Source: Akkermansia sp.
GTDB taxonomy: Bacteria; Verrucomicrobiota; Verrucomicrobiia; Verrucomicrobiales; Akkermansiaceae
Reading direction: 5' to 3'
DNA length: 64,000 nt
Assembly: GCA_017435365.1 (NCBI GenBank)
Contig: JAFSFD010000011.1
Span: 1-64,000, forward strand
Position 1 is the stretch's first letter; each line of letters begins with the position of its first letter. Below are positions 33,462-42,456 of the stretch, piece by piece. The notes under the pieces were generated by a model. The model saw nothing but the letters and a program-made list of their open reading frames with translations, searched no databases and had not been told where the DNA came from. A program made the position numbers and the translations under genes.

Positions 33462-34430
33462 ATGATCAGCCATATCATTCGCGGTAAAAAGGTCTTTGAG
33501 GACGAAATTGATGCACTCAAGGTCATTGGTGATTCTCTGGATAATTCTTTCGATGAGGCAGTGGAGGCCATGCGCAAGGCCATCAACACCGGTCACAAGA
33601 TTATCATCGTGGGCGTGGGTAAGAGCGGCCTCATCGGTGATAAGATTGCTGCCACCCTCACCTCCACCGGTGCGCCTTCCGTGGTGCTGGATACGATGAA
33701 CGCCCTGCACGGCGACCTCGGTATCGTGCAGGACGGCGATGCCTGCATCGCCATGTCCTACTCCGGCGAGACGGCAGAGCTGCTCACCCTCATGCCATTC
33801 CTGAAGCGCTTCGATATCGACATCATCGGCATGACCGGCAAGCCGAATTCCACGCTGGCCCAGCTTTCTGATGTGGTGCTCAACACCTTTGTGGAGCGCG
33901 AGGCCGACCCGCTGAACCTGGCCCCCACCTCATCCTCCACCGCCATGCTGGTCATGGGTGATGCCCTGGCCATGGCTCTGCTGGAGGCCCAGAACTTCAC
34001 CAAGGAAGACTTTGCCCGCAGCCACCCCGGTGGCTCCCTGGGCCGCGCCCTGCTCACCCGCATCGGCGATATCATGCGCACGGAGTTCGCCAAGCTGCCG
34101 GAGTCTTCCACCATCATGGACTGCATCATCGCCATGTCCACCGCCCGTGTGGGTGCCTGCATCCTGGTGCATGAGGATGGTTCCCTGGCCGGTGTGTTCA
34201 CGCATGGTGACTTTGCCCGCGCCTACCAGAAGGATCCCTCCTGCGGTGTGCAGCCGGTGCGCAACATCATGACGAAGAACCCCGTCTATGTGGAGGCTGA
34301 TAAGCTCGCCATCGTGGCCGTGAAGACTCTCCGCGACCGCCGGATCGACGACCTCGTGGTGCTCGATGCCGATAACAAACCCGTCGGCCTTATCGATACT
34401 CAGGACCTCGTGCGCCTCAAACTCATCTGA
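33462..34430 (+). CDS. kdsD: Arabinose-5-phosphate isomerase
   Basis: A 322-residue KpsF/GutQ/KdsD-type enzyme that turns ribulose-5-phosphate into arabinose-5-phosphate, the first step to KDO for lipopolysaccharide. The N-terminal SIS domain has VGVGKSGLIGDKIAATL and SYSGETAELL; the RSHPGGSLGR loop precedes two CBS domains (MRTEFAKLPES ... and MTKNPVYVEADK ...). I start at ATG 33462; an in-frame ATG at 33378 lies upstream of the promoter. A hairpin after the stop separates it from rpsF. Confidence 0.9.
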   Translation: MISHIIRGKKVFEDEIDALKVIGDSLDNSFDEAVEAMRKAINTGHKIIIVGVGKSGLIGDKIAATLTSTGAPSVVLDTMNALHGDLGIVQDGDACIAMSYSGETAELLTLMPFLKRFDIDIIGMTGKPNSTLAQLSDVVLNTFVEREADPLNLAPTSSSTAMLVMGDALAMALLEAQNFTKEDFARSHPGGSLGRALLTRIGDIMRTEFAKLPESSTIMDCIIAMSTARVGACILVHEDGSLAGVFTHGDFARAYQKDPSCGVQPVRNIMTKNPVYVEADKLAIVAVKTLRDRRIDDLVVLDADNKPVGLIDTQDLVRLKLI

Positions 34431-34457
34431 TTTAATGGCCTTAAAGCAGAAATTTTA

Positions 34458-34477
34458 GCCTAAATTACACTTTAGGC
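34458..34477 (+). terminator. Weak hairpin after kdsD
   Basis: GCCTAAA, 6-nt loop, TTTAGGC, followed by TTGATTTCTT. AT-rich stem, so termination is only likely. Confidence 0.5.
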
Positions 34478-34553
34478 TTGATTTCTTCGTGAAAAAGGTG
34501 CATCATCTGCCACCGCATTTGCGAAAGCAAGAGATCTTACATTAAAAAAAGCT

Positions 34554-34832
34554 ATGAGAAAGTACGAAGCACTGATCGTTCTGAACATGAAGGGTTCTGC
34601 CACCCTCGATGAGCTGACCGCCGCCATGACGGAGAAGCTTGAGGCCGCAGGCGCCAAGGTGACCGGCACCACGAATGTGGGTCGTCGTGAATTCGCTTAT
34701 GAGTCTAACCACCTGACGCACGGTCAGTACATGCTGTTCCAGTTCGACGCTGAGCCCAGCGTGATTCGCACTGCCCGCGAGGCCCTTGCTATCGACGAGC
34801 GCGTGCACTACCAGTACTACCGCGCCAAGTAA
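34554..34832 (+). CDS. rpsF: 30S ribosomal protein S6
   Basis: A 92-residue S6 protein of the small-subunit platform: RKYEALIVLNMKG at the start, GRREFAYESNHLTHGQYMLFQFDAEPS in the middle. It normally heads an rpsF-ssb-rpsR-rplI operon, but here a strong terminator follows directly, so it stands alone. An A-rich stretch (TTAAAAAAAGCT) sits just before the ATG; no clear Shine-Dalgarno sequence. Confidence 0.93.
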   Translation: MRKYEALIVLNMKGSATLDELTAAMTEKLEAAGAKVTGTTNVGRREFAYESNHLTHGQYMLFQFDAEPSVIRTAREALAIDERVHYQYYRAK

Positions 34833-34870
34833 GGCACACGCTTCACACGCGATACACCTTTTTTCAAAAA

Positions 34871-34897
34871 CCTGCTGCGTTCCGCAGCAGGTTTTTT
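34871..34897 (+). terminator. Terminator after rpsF
   Basis: CCTGCTGCG, 3-nt loop, CGCAGCAGG, then six T residues. Confidence 0.9.
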
Positions 34898-34926
34898 GCA
34901 CACCGGGTGCGCGGGCATGAGTCGAT

Positions 34927-35038
34927 AAATTGATGTTTGGCGTTGTCGGGGCACGGGACTTTAGTCCCGAAATCACGGTGCACAAAATCGGGACTGAAGT
35001 CCCGTGCTTCGACAAAGTTTCCCCACAACTTCCAATTT
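34927..35038. repeat. 112-bp palindromic element, copy e
   Basis: Full length, same orientation as the 3347 copy; arms 34951-34970 and 34988-35007 with one substitution in the left arm (TTTAGT for TTCAGT). Its left end is AAATTGATGTTTGGCG. Confidence 0.85.
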
Positions 35039-35050
35039 ACAGGGCTTTAC

Positions 35051-35179
35051 TCAGCTTTTCGGATGCATGTGCGTTGGGGGAGCCTTCCGAAAGCACTGGC
35101 GGATGGAGGTGATGAGCATGCCGATGCCCGCCACGAAGAAGAGGCCGCCCCCGCCGGCTATGAGCAGCAGCACTTTCAT
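35051..35179 (-). CDS. Small membrane protein, possible
   Basis: A 42-residue reading frame from ATG 35179: one membrane helix (KVLLLIAGGGGLFFVAGIGM) then a basic tail (RQCFRKAPPTHMHPKS). The open frame continues upstream without ATG through residues resembling real protein (LPEAPEHFEIIPAPK), so a non-ATG start further up is possible. It lies downstream of recN on the same strand and could be cotranscribed. Confidence 0.4.
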   Translation of the reverse strand: MKVLLLIAGGGGLFFVAGIGMLITSIRQCFRKAPPTHMHPKS

Positions 35180-35311
35180 TTTGGGAGCAGGGATTATTTC
35201 GAAATGCTCCGGTGCTTCGGGCAGATAGGCAATCTGTGTCCGCGCGCCTGGAGTAGATGGCCTGGCTCATGGGGGACCATTGTTTCTTCGTGGTACAGGG
35301 AGCGGGGAAAA

Positions 35312-36967
35312 TCAGGCTGGGAGCAGGCCGCGGGCATGGGCCTCGGCGGTGGGGCCGGAGGTGCCGAGCATGCGGACAAGCTCGGCAATGCGGGCATCTT
35401 CGCTGACTTCTTCGAGCCGGGAGACGGTGCGACCCTCGGTGGTCTGGCCTTTGGAGATGAGGTAGTGGTGGTCGGCCAGTGCAGCGACCTGCGGGAAGTG
35501 GGTGATGGCGATGACCTGGTGCTCGCTGCCGAGCTCGCGCATCTTCATGCCCACGGCGCGGGCGATTTCACCGCCCACGTTGGCATCAATCTCATCGAAG
35601 ATGAGCAGGGGGGTATCATCCTGCCGGGCCAAGGCACTTTTCAGCGCGAGCATGACGCGGGCGAGCTCACCGCTGGAGGCGATGAGCCGCAGGGCTTTCT
35701 GCGGTTCGCCGGGGTTGGGCCCGAAGAGGAAGTCCACCTCCTCCATGCCCTGAGGGCCGGGCTCGGGCAGGGGGCTGAGCTGCGCAGTGAACAGCGCCTG
35801 GCGGAAGCCCAGGTGGCGGGCGTGGGTGAGAAAATCTTCCTCCAGCCGCGGGGCGGCGGCGGCGCGGGTGGCAGAAAGTGCCTGGCCTGCCTGCAGCACC
35901 ACAGCCCGGCAGCGTTCCTCCTCGGCCTGCAATTCCTCCAGCCGGGCTTCGCGGTTGCCGATGGCATCGAGCTTGGCTCGGCAGGTTTCCAGGTGCTCGG
36001 TGATAGCTTCGAAATCGGCACCGTACTTGCGTTTCAGATTATCCAGCAGGGAGATGCGGTTTTCCAGCTCGGCCAGTTCGGCGGGGTCGCATTCCAGTGT
36101 TTCAACGTAGTCCTGCAGGTTGGCGGCCAGGTCTTCGGCGGTGTCGATGATGCTTTCCAGACTTTCCAGCCAGGGGGCGGTGGTGGCATCCAGCCGCTCC
36201 AGGTCGCGGCCGCTGCGCACCAGCTGGTGCAGGGTGGAGAGCAGGGAGCCTTCCTCGCCATCCACCATCCGGGCCATGGGCAGGGCTGTGTCGCGCAGGC
36301 GGTTGGCATTGCGGGCGCGCTGCCAGCGGGCTTCGAGCCCCTCCACTTCCTCGGCGGTGAAGGCGGCGCTTTCGATTTCCTCCACCTGGTGGCGCAGGAA
36401 GTCGAGCTCGCGTTCGTTGGCCATTTCGCTCTCCATCAGGGTGCGGTAGGCGTGGCGGGCATCCAGCCAGGCGCGGTAGGCAGCGTGGTAGGCGGCCAGG
36501 GCAGGGGCGTTTTCGGCAAAGGAATCAAGCAGGCAGAGCTGGCGCTCCTGCGAGGTGAGGGAGCGGTGCTCCTCCGGGTGGTGCATATCCACCAGTCCGG
36601 AGCCGATGCGCTTGAGCAGTTGCAGGGTCACGGGGCTGCTGTTGATGAACTGGCGGTTGCCGCTGGCCGTGACCACGCGGCGGATGATGAGCAGCCCGTC
36701 CTCGCAGGGCGGCACGCCGCTTTCCTCCAGCGCGGCATTCAGCGCGCGGGTGTCGCGCAGCTGGAAGACGGCCTCGATGCTGCACTGCGTTTCCCCGCTG
36801 CGGATGAGGCTTTTATCCGCCCGCTCGCCCAGGGCCAGGGAGATACCGCCCATGATGACGGATTTGCCGGCGCCGGTTTCGCCGGTGATGCCCAGGAAAC
36901 CCGCGTGGGGTTCCCAGCTGAGTTCATCCACCAGGGCCAGATTCCGTATCTTGAGCAGGGTGAGCAT
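35312..36967 (-). CDS. recN: DNA repair protein RecN
   Basis: A 551-residue SMC-like ATPase of double-strand break repair. N-terminal Walker A GETGAGKSVIMGG after the family start LLKIRNLALVDEL, a long coiled coil (~150-370), and C-terminal ABC signature SSGELARVMLALK with Walker B PLLIFDEIDANVGGE. Length is typical. It is transcribed divergently from the PhnP-like gene, with overlapping -10 boxes in the palindrome at 36993-37005. Confidence 0.93.
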   Translation of the reverse strand: MLTLLKIRNLALVDELSWEPHAGFLGITGETGAGKSVIMGGISLALGERADKSLIRSGETQCSIEAVFQLRDTRALNAALEESGVPPCEDGLLIIRRVVTASGNRQFINSSPVTLQLLKRIGSGLVDMHHPEEHRSLTSQERQLCLLDSFAENAPALAAYHAAYRAWLDARHAYRTLMESEMANERELDFLRHQVEEIESAAFTAEEVEGLEARWQRARNANRLRDTALPMARMVDGEEGSLLSTLHQLVRSGRDLERLDATTAPWLESLESIIDTAEDLAANLQDYVETLECDPAELAELENRISLLDNLKRKYGADFEAITEHLETCRAKLDAIGNREARLEELQAEEERCRAVVLQAGQALSATRAAAAPRLEEDFLTHARHLGFRQALFTAQLSPLPEPGPQGMEEVDFLFGPNPGEPQKALRLIASSGELARVMLALKSALARQDDTPLLIFDEIDANVGGEIARAVGMKMRELGSEHQVIAITHFPQVAALADHHYLISKGQTTEGRTVSRLEEVSEDARIAELVRMLGTSGPTAEAHARGLLPA

Positions 36968-36976
36968 AATTTATCT

Positions 36977-37020
36977 TTGCGTTCTGCGGGAGATTATGCC
37001 ATAATGCGCACGGAAATCAA
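36977..37020. promoter_or_regulatory. Divergent overlapping promoters recN / PhnP-like
   Basis: Plus strand: TTGCGT (36977-36982), 17 bp, CATAAT (37000-37005). Minus strand: TTGATT (37020-37015), 16 bp, CATAAT (36998-36993). The two -10 boxes form the palindrome ATTATGCCATAAT, so the promoters should compete for polymerase. Confidence 0.65.
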
Positions 37021-37032
37021 AACCAAAAACAG

Positions 37033-37812
37033 ATGCTGAACGTACTTTTCCTTGGCAGCGGCACTTCCACCGGGGTGCCTGTGATTGGCTGCGACTGTGA
37101 GGTCTGCCGCTCCACCGACCCGCGCAACAAGCGCTGGCGTTCATCGGTTCTGGTGCGTTCGGCCACCACTACGCTGCTGGTGGATTCGTGCCCGGATCTG
37201 CGGGCGCAGGCGCTGCGCCACCATCTGACGGCGATAGATGCAGTGCTCTACACCCATGAGCACCTGGATCACACGGCCGGTTTTGATGAGATGCGAGCTT
37301 TCTGCTGGCGGCGCACCGGGCGGCTGCCGCTTTATGCGGGCACCAGCTGCCTGGCGCACCTGAAGCGCATGTTCGGCTGGGCTTTCGATGAGCGCAACAC
37401 CTACCAGGGGTATATCCGCCCCGCTGCGCATGACCACGCCGGGAAGCCCTTTACCGTGGGGGATATTGAAGTGACCCCCGTGCCGGTGCTTCACGCCACG
37501 GTGGAGACCTTCGGCTACGTTTTCCGGAGCGGCGGCTCCAGTTTTGGTTATGTGCCTGATATCCAGGAACTCCCGGAGTCATCTGAGCCGCTGCTCGCCG
37601 GGCTGGATGCTCTGGCCATGGATGGCCTGCGCTACCGCCCGCACCGCACCCATTTCTGCGTGGATGATTCCGTGCGGATGATGCAGCAACTTGCTCCGAA
37701 ACGCGGCTACCTCACCCATGTGGGGCACGAGGTGGAGTATAACTCCCTCTGCCGCTATCTGCCGGAGTTCATGGAGCCTGCTTATGACGGCATGGTGCTG
37801 AATCTGAGTTGA
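37033..37812 (+). CDS. PhnP-like metallo-beta-lactamase-fold hydrolase
   Basis: A 259-residue hydrolase of the metallo-beta-lactamase superfamily, near PhnP/RNase Z-like phosphodiesterases. Seen: LGSGTSTGVPVIGC, an extra zinc-type Cys set CDCEVC, the core metal motif THEHLDHT, His in PVLHATVETFGY, Asp in YVPDIQ and His in LTHVGHEV. These act on cyclic phosphate esters of sugars or nucleotides; no phn genes are adjacent, so the substrate is open. Leader ~20 nt. Confidence 0.82.
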   Translation: MLNVLFLGSGTSTGVPVIGCDCEVCRSTDPRNKRWRSSVLVRSATTTLLVDSCPDLRAQALRHHLTAIDAVLYTHEHLDHTAGFDEMRAFCWRRTGRLPLYAGTSCLAHLKRMFGWAFDERNTYQGYIRPAAHDHAGKPFTVGDIEVTPVPVLHATVETFGYVFRSGGSSFGYVPDIQELPESSEPLLAGLDALAMDGLRYRPHRTHFCVDDSVRMMQQLAPKRGYLTHVGHEVEYNSLCRYLPEFMEPAYDGMVLNLS

Positions 37813-37864
37813 TAAATTGGAGTATAGGCAATGGGGAACTTCTAATAACTCGAAACTAATCAAC

Positions 37865-37976
37865 AAATGGGAATTTGTGGGGGAACTCTGTCGGAGCACG
37901 GGACTTCAGTCCCGATTGGAAGCTCCGTTATTTCGGGACTGAAGTCCCGTGCCCCGACAACGACAAACATCAATTT
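37865..37976. repeat. 112-bp palindromic element, copy f
   Basis: Full length, same orientation as the 23758 copy and nearly identical to it (central loop has CTCC for CACC). Arms 37896-37915 and 37933-37952. It lies 14 bp before the -35 box of the next gene. Confidence 0.85.
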
Positions 37977-37989
37977 ATTTAGCTTTTCC

Positions 37990-38017
37990 TTGCTATTTGG
38001 TGGGGGTGTGCTAGAAT
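37990..38017 (+). promoter_or_regulatory. Promoter of UDG-like gene, leaderless type
   Basis: TTGCTA, 16-bp spacer, TAGAAT, ending 7 nt before ATG 38025. Confidence 0.7.
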
Positions 38018-38024
38018 ACGGAGT

Positions 38025-38843
38025 ATGCCCACTCTGAAGCAGCTTGCGGTTGAAACCCTCACCCACCTGGTGGAGGGCGGGCAGGAGCGTATGGCGGTGG
38101 ATGATGAGGCCCGTGGAATCCTGCGCCAGTGGATGCTGGAGGCCCGGAGAGGGGCCGCACCTCCTCCTGCTGCTGCTGCTCCGGCGGTGGCGGCGGCTTC
38201 AGCCCCACCCGCAGAGCCGGAAATGAGCGTGGAGGAAAAACTGGCTTACCTGCGGCAGCGCGCTGCGGATTGGAAACCGGCGAAGCGCCTGGGCACCCTG
38301 CGGGAGACGATGGTTTTTGCCGTGGGCAACCCGCGGGCGCGGCTCATGCTGGTGGGCGAGGCGCCCGGCTATGAAGAAGAACGCCAGGGGGAGCCCTTTG
38401 TGGGGCCGGCAGGGCAGTTGCTGACGAAAATTCTGGGTGCTATGGGGCTGAAACGCAGCGATGTGTACATCTCCAACGTCTGCAAGTTCCGCCCATCCAT
38501 GGGGGAGAATCAGGGCACGGCCAACCGAGCCCCCGGGCCGGAGGAGCTGGCCGCATGTTCGCCGCTCATCATGGCCGAGATACGCGCCATCCGACCCGCC
38601 TGCATTGTGTGCCTGGGGGGCAGCTCGGCCAAGGGGCTGCTGGGGGCTCAGCAGGGAGTGAGCGCCCTGCGGGGCCGCTGGTTTGAGTGCCAGGGTGTAC
38701 CGGTGCGTGTGACTTATCACCCCAGTTACCTGCTGCGTAATGAGGGGCTTGCGGCCCGCCGCGCGTTGTGGGAGGATATGCTGGTGGTGATGCAGCAGCT
38801 GGGTATGCCCATTTCGGAAAAACAACAGAACTACTTCCGCTGA
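38025..38843 (+). CDS. Family-4-like uracil-DNA glycosylase without Fe-S cysteines
   Basis: A 272-residue protein. Residues ~50-70 are an Ala/Pro linker; the catalytic domain begins ~100. It has the family 4/5 motifs LVGEAPGYEEE and PFVGPAGQLL, YISNVCKFRP, CLGGSSAKGLLG and VTYHPSYLL. Family-4 enzymes bind [4Fe-4S] through four Cys, two of them in a CxxC before the first motif. Here that stretch reads KRLGTLRETMVFAVGNP with no Cys, so the cluster is probably lost. Expected role: removing uracil from DNA. Overlaps the next gene by one base. Confidence 0.8.
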   Translation: MPTLKQLAVETLTHLVEGGQERMAVDDEARGILRQWMLEARRGAAPPPAAAAPAVAAASAPPAEPEMSVEEKLAYLRQRAADWKPAKRLGTLRETMVFAVGNPRARLMLVGEAPGYEEERQGEPFVGPAGQLLTKILGAMGLKRSDVYISNVCKFRPSMGENQGTANRAPGPEELAACSPLIMAEIRAIRPACIVCLGGSSAKGLLGAQQGVSALRGRWFECQGVPVRVTYHPSYLLRNEGLAARRALWEDMLVVMQQLGMPISEKQQNYFR

Positions 38844-39511
38844 TGCGTTTTCTTGCCATAGCTTCAGGGCTGCTGCTCCTGACCGGGTGCCACAATATCT
38901 ACCAGCTGCGCCGCGCTGCGGTGAAGGGCGACCCCGAGGCTCAGTATGAATACGGCCGCCGCCTGCTCACCGGCCAGAAAGGGGCTATCCATTCTTCGCG
39001 CCTGGCGTTCAAATGGTTTTCAAGAGCAGCGGAAAACCGCCACCCCAAGGCAATGGCTGCCATGGGCTTGTGCTATGAGCGGGGCCTGGGGGTGCAGAAA
39101 TCGCTCCCCAAGGCTCGTAAATGGTATGCTTCGGCAGTGGATGAGGGAAACGACGATGCCTGCCAGACGCTGGTGCAGATGGAAGCCCGCGCAGGCAACC
39201 TGAGCGGGGCCTTGCACTGGCTGGAACGCATGGCGGATGACGATTCCATCCCCGCGCAGCTGATACTGGCGCACATGCACCTGAATGGCACGGCAAAGAA
39301 CGCCAGCACGGCAGAGGGTATCCGCTATCTGCGCTATGCGGCCATGCAGGGCAATGGAGAGGCCTGCCTCATGCTCAGCACCTGCTATGCTACCGGCAAG
39401 GGGGTGCCGAAGAACGATGAGCTCATGATGGGCTGGCTCGTGAATGCTGCCGAGGCCGGAAATGAAACGGCCCAGGCCCTGCTCCAGCAGGCGGAAGAGA
39501 AGAAGAAATAG
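38843..39511 (+). CDS. Sel1-repeat lipoprotein
   Basis: A 222-residue protein with a lipoprotein signal (FLAIASGLLLLTGC) and about five Sel1-like (TPR-related) repeats such as AMGLCYERGLGVQKSLPKA and LSTCYATGKGVPKNDE. Sel1 repeats are protein-binding scaffolds; a second Sel1 lipoprotein is at 55321-55977. Starts inside the stop of the UDG-like gene (TGATG), so translation is probably coupled. Confidence 0.8.
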   Translation: MRFLAIASGLLLLTGCHNIYQLRRAAVKGDPEAQYEYGRRLLTGQKGAIHSSRLAFKWFSRAAENRHPKAMAAMGLCYERGLGVQKSLPKARKWYASAVDEGNDDACQTLVQMEARAGNLSGALHWLERMADDDSIPAQLILAHMHLNGTAKNASTAEGIRYLRYAAMQGNGEACLMLSTCYATGKGVPKNDELMMGWLVNAAEAGNETAQALLQQAEEKKK

Positions 39512-39542
39512 CCCCTGGCCGTTATTGCGCAGTTCTTTCTTG

Positions 39543-39570
39543 TTGCATTTAGAAAACAATCTGGTACAAT
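39543..39570 (+). promoter_or_regulatory. Promoter of small membrane protein gene
   Basis: TTGCAT, 16-bp spacer, TACAAT; 15 nt before ATG 39586. Confidence 0.6.
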
Positions 39571-39585
39571 ACCCGCACAAAACAT

Positions 39586-39780
39586 ATGGCCAGTTACTCT
39601 GATTCACCCATAAAAGTGCGCACCACGGCCTCCCGTGGCGAGCATGATGGTATCCTCTTTTATATCCTGCCGCCCTTGCTGCTGGGCGCCGTGTTTGCGT
39701 TCTGCTCCATGGCGAGCAGTGACGAGGCCGATGCCCCGGAGGCTCCTGCTGCAGAAGAGGTTGTGGCTGAGGAAGAGTAA
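39586..39780 (+). CDS. Small acidic-tailed membrane protein
   Basis: A 64-residue protein: a polar N terminus, one membrane helix ([20 protein letters not shown]) and a strongly acidic Ala/Glu tail ([13 protein letters not shown]). No family recognised. A good promoter and the 23-bp gap to icd suggest that it heads a transcript including icd and menG. Confidence 0.6.
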   Translation: MASYSDSPIKVRTTASRGEHDGILFYILPPLLLGAVFAFCSMASSDEADAPEAPAAEEVVAEEE

Positions 39781-39803
39781 AGATTTCTTATCTCCTTATT
39801 GAC

Positions 39804-41027
<1,224 letters not shown>

Positions 41028-41030
41028 GTT

Positions 41031-41702
41031 ATGCCGGATCCTGCATACGTTCACGCTGCGTTTTCTGCCATAGCGGAGCGCTACGTGACTGCCAATCACA
41101 TCCTCTCCCTGGGCACGGATATTATGTGGCGTGCCCGGGTTGTGCAGATGGTGGCGGAGTGGAAACCTGCCAGCCTGCTGGATATTGCCACAGGCACGGG
41201 TGACCTGGCGCTGGCCATCAAGCGCGCGTTGCCTGAGATTGATGTGCTGGGTACGGATTTCTGCCGCCCCATGCTGGACGTGGCGGTGCGCCGCGGGCTT
41301 TCCCGGGTGCTGGAGGCAGATGCGATGAACCTTCCGTTGGAAGATGCGTCGTTCGACGCCGCGACGGTTGCTTTCGGCTTGCGCAACATGGCCGACTATG
41401 GCAAGGCGCTGAGAGAGTTCCGCCGTGTGCTGAAGCCGGGCGGTCACCTGCTGGTGCTGGATTTCAGCATGCCGGAGAATATCTTTGCCGCGCCGTACCG
41501 CCTCTACCTGCACCATGTGCTCCCCCGTATTGCCGGCCTTGTCACTGGAAACTCGGATGCTTATGCTTACCTGGGGGATAGTATCGAGGCTTTCCCCCGG
41601 GGCGAGGCCTTCAGGCAGCTCATGCTCGCTTGCGGATTCAAAAATCCGACCTCGCTGCCGCTTTGCATGGGAATTGCTTCCATTTACACCGCTGAGGTGT
41701 AA
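41031..41702 (+). CDS. menG: Demethylmenaquinone methyltransferase (UbiE/MenG)
   Basis: A 223-residue class I methyltransferase that methylates demethylmenaquinone. Start pattern VHAAFSAIAERYVTANHILSLGTDIMWR, SAM motif LLDIATGTGDLAL, GTDFCRPML, and the family signatures VAFGLRNMADYGKALREFRRVLKPGG and LGDSIEAFP. Nothing else of menaquinone synthesis is in the window. Three nt after icd. Confidence 0.9.
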   Translation: MPDPAYVHAAFSAIAERYVTANHILSLGTDIMWRARVVQMVAEWKPASLLDIATGTGDLALAIKRALPEIDVLGTDFCRPMLDVAVRRGLSRVLEADAMNLPLEDASFDAATVAFGLRNMADYGKALREFRRVLKPGGHLLVLDFSMPENIFAAPYRLYLHHVLPRIAGLVTGNSDAYAYLGDSIEAFPRGEAFRQLMLACGFKNPTSLPLCMGIASIYTAEV

Positions 41703-41819
41703 AAAAATCCGTATCTGACAAATTTTCAGATGGACAAAGGCGGTGCAAAAAGGTACCATATAAGCAGCACCGGCCCCGGTGTGTGTGATTTTCTATAAAC
41801 CCCTTACAGATAAAATTTT

Positions 41820-42437
41820 ATGTTCAAGTACAAGCAGAAGCCCGATGGCTCTCCCGTTTCCGGTTCTCCCTTTGCTGAGAACGATGTGCCCGCAGATTGG
41901 GCAACCCCCGGTGTGCCGGCAGCCTCTCCCATGCCTGCTGAAGAAAGCTATTTTGGCGGAGAGACTCCCGCTGCCTCTCCGTTTGATATGGGGATGGGCG
42001 GCACGGCTCCTGCCACTACCCGCAACGTGCTGAACTACGATGTGTCTGTGGTGGGTACCCTGCGTTTCACCGATGACCTGCTGGTAGACGGCTCCGTTGA
42101 AGGCGAAATTATGTCTGACGGCGAGCTTACCGTTGGTGCCAACGCCAGCATTCAGGCCGGCGAGAAGAACAAGGTGGCTGTGCGCACGCAGAGCGCCATC
42201 ATTCACGGCAAGGTGGTGGGCGATATCGTGGTGACAGACCGCGTGGTGCTTGCCTCCACCGCAGAGCTGGTAGGTGATGTCACGGCGGCTAAGATTTCCA
42301 TCGAGGAAGGTGCTGTATTTGTCGGTATGTGCCGCGTCGGGACTCCTGCCGTGGCGCCGATGCCCGCTGCTCCTGCCCCGGCCAAGAAGTCTTCCGGTCG
42401 CGCTTCCAAGAGCGCCGATGCCAATCTGCTTGGTTAA
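41820..42437 (+). CDS. Bactofilin
   Basis: A 205-residue bactofilin (DUF583): a disordered Pro/Gly N terminus to ~70, then the beta-helix core (VVGTLRFTDDLLVDGSVEGEIMSDGELTV ... AIIHGKVVGDIVVTDRVVLASTAELVGDVTAAKISIEEGAVFVGMCRV, read as successive rungs), then an Ala/Pro/Lys tail. Bactofilins polymerise without nucleotide and scaffold cell-wall enzymes at the membrane. A second bactofilin follows 19 nt later. A promoter TGGACA-17-TACCAT (41731-41759) leaves a ~55-nt leader. Confidence 0.88.
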   Translation: MFKYKQKPDGSPVSGSPFAENDVPADWATPGVPAASPMPAEESYFGGETPAASPFDMGMGGTAPATTRNVLNYDVSVVGTLRFTDDLLVDGSVEGEIMSDGELTVGANASIQAGEKNKVAVRTQSAIIHGKVVGDIVVTDRVVLASTAELVGDVTAAKISIEEGAVFVGMCRVGTPAVAPMPAAPAPAKKSSGRASKSADANLLG

Positions 42438-42456
42438 GCAGAAGTAATTCATCATC

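Noticed and set aside
34937..37039. A 700-codon plus-strand frame opposite recN
   Set aside because: It starts inside the 112-bp repeat and runs antisense to an unmistakable RecN.
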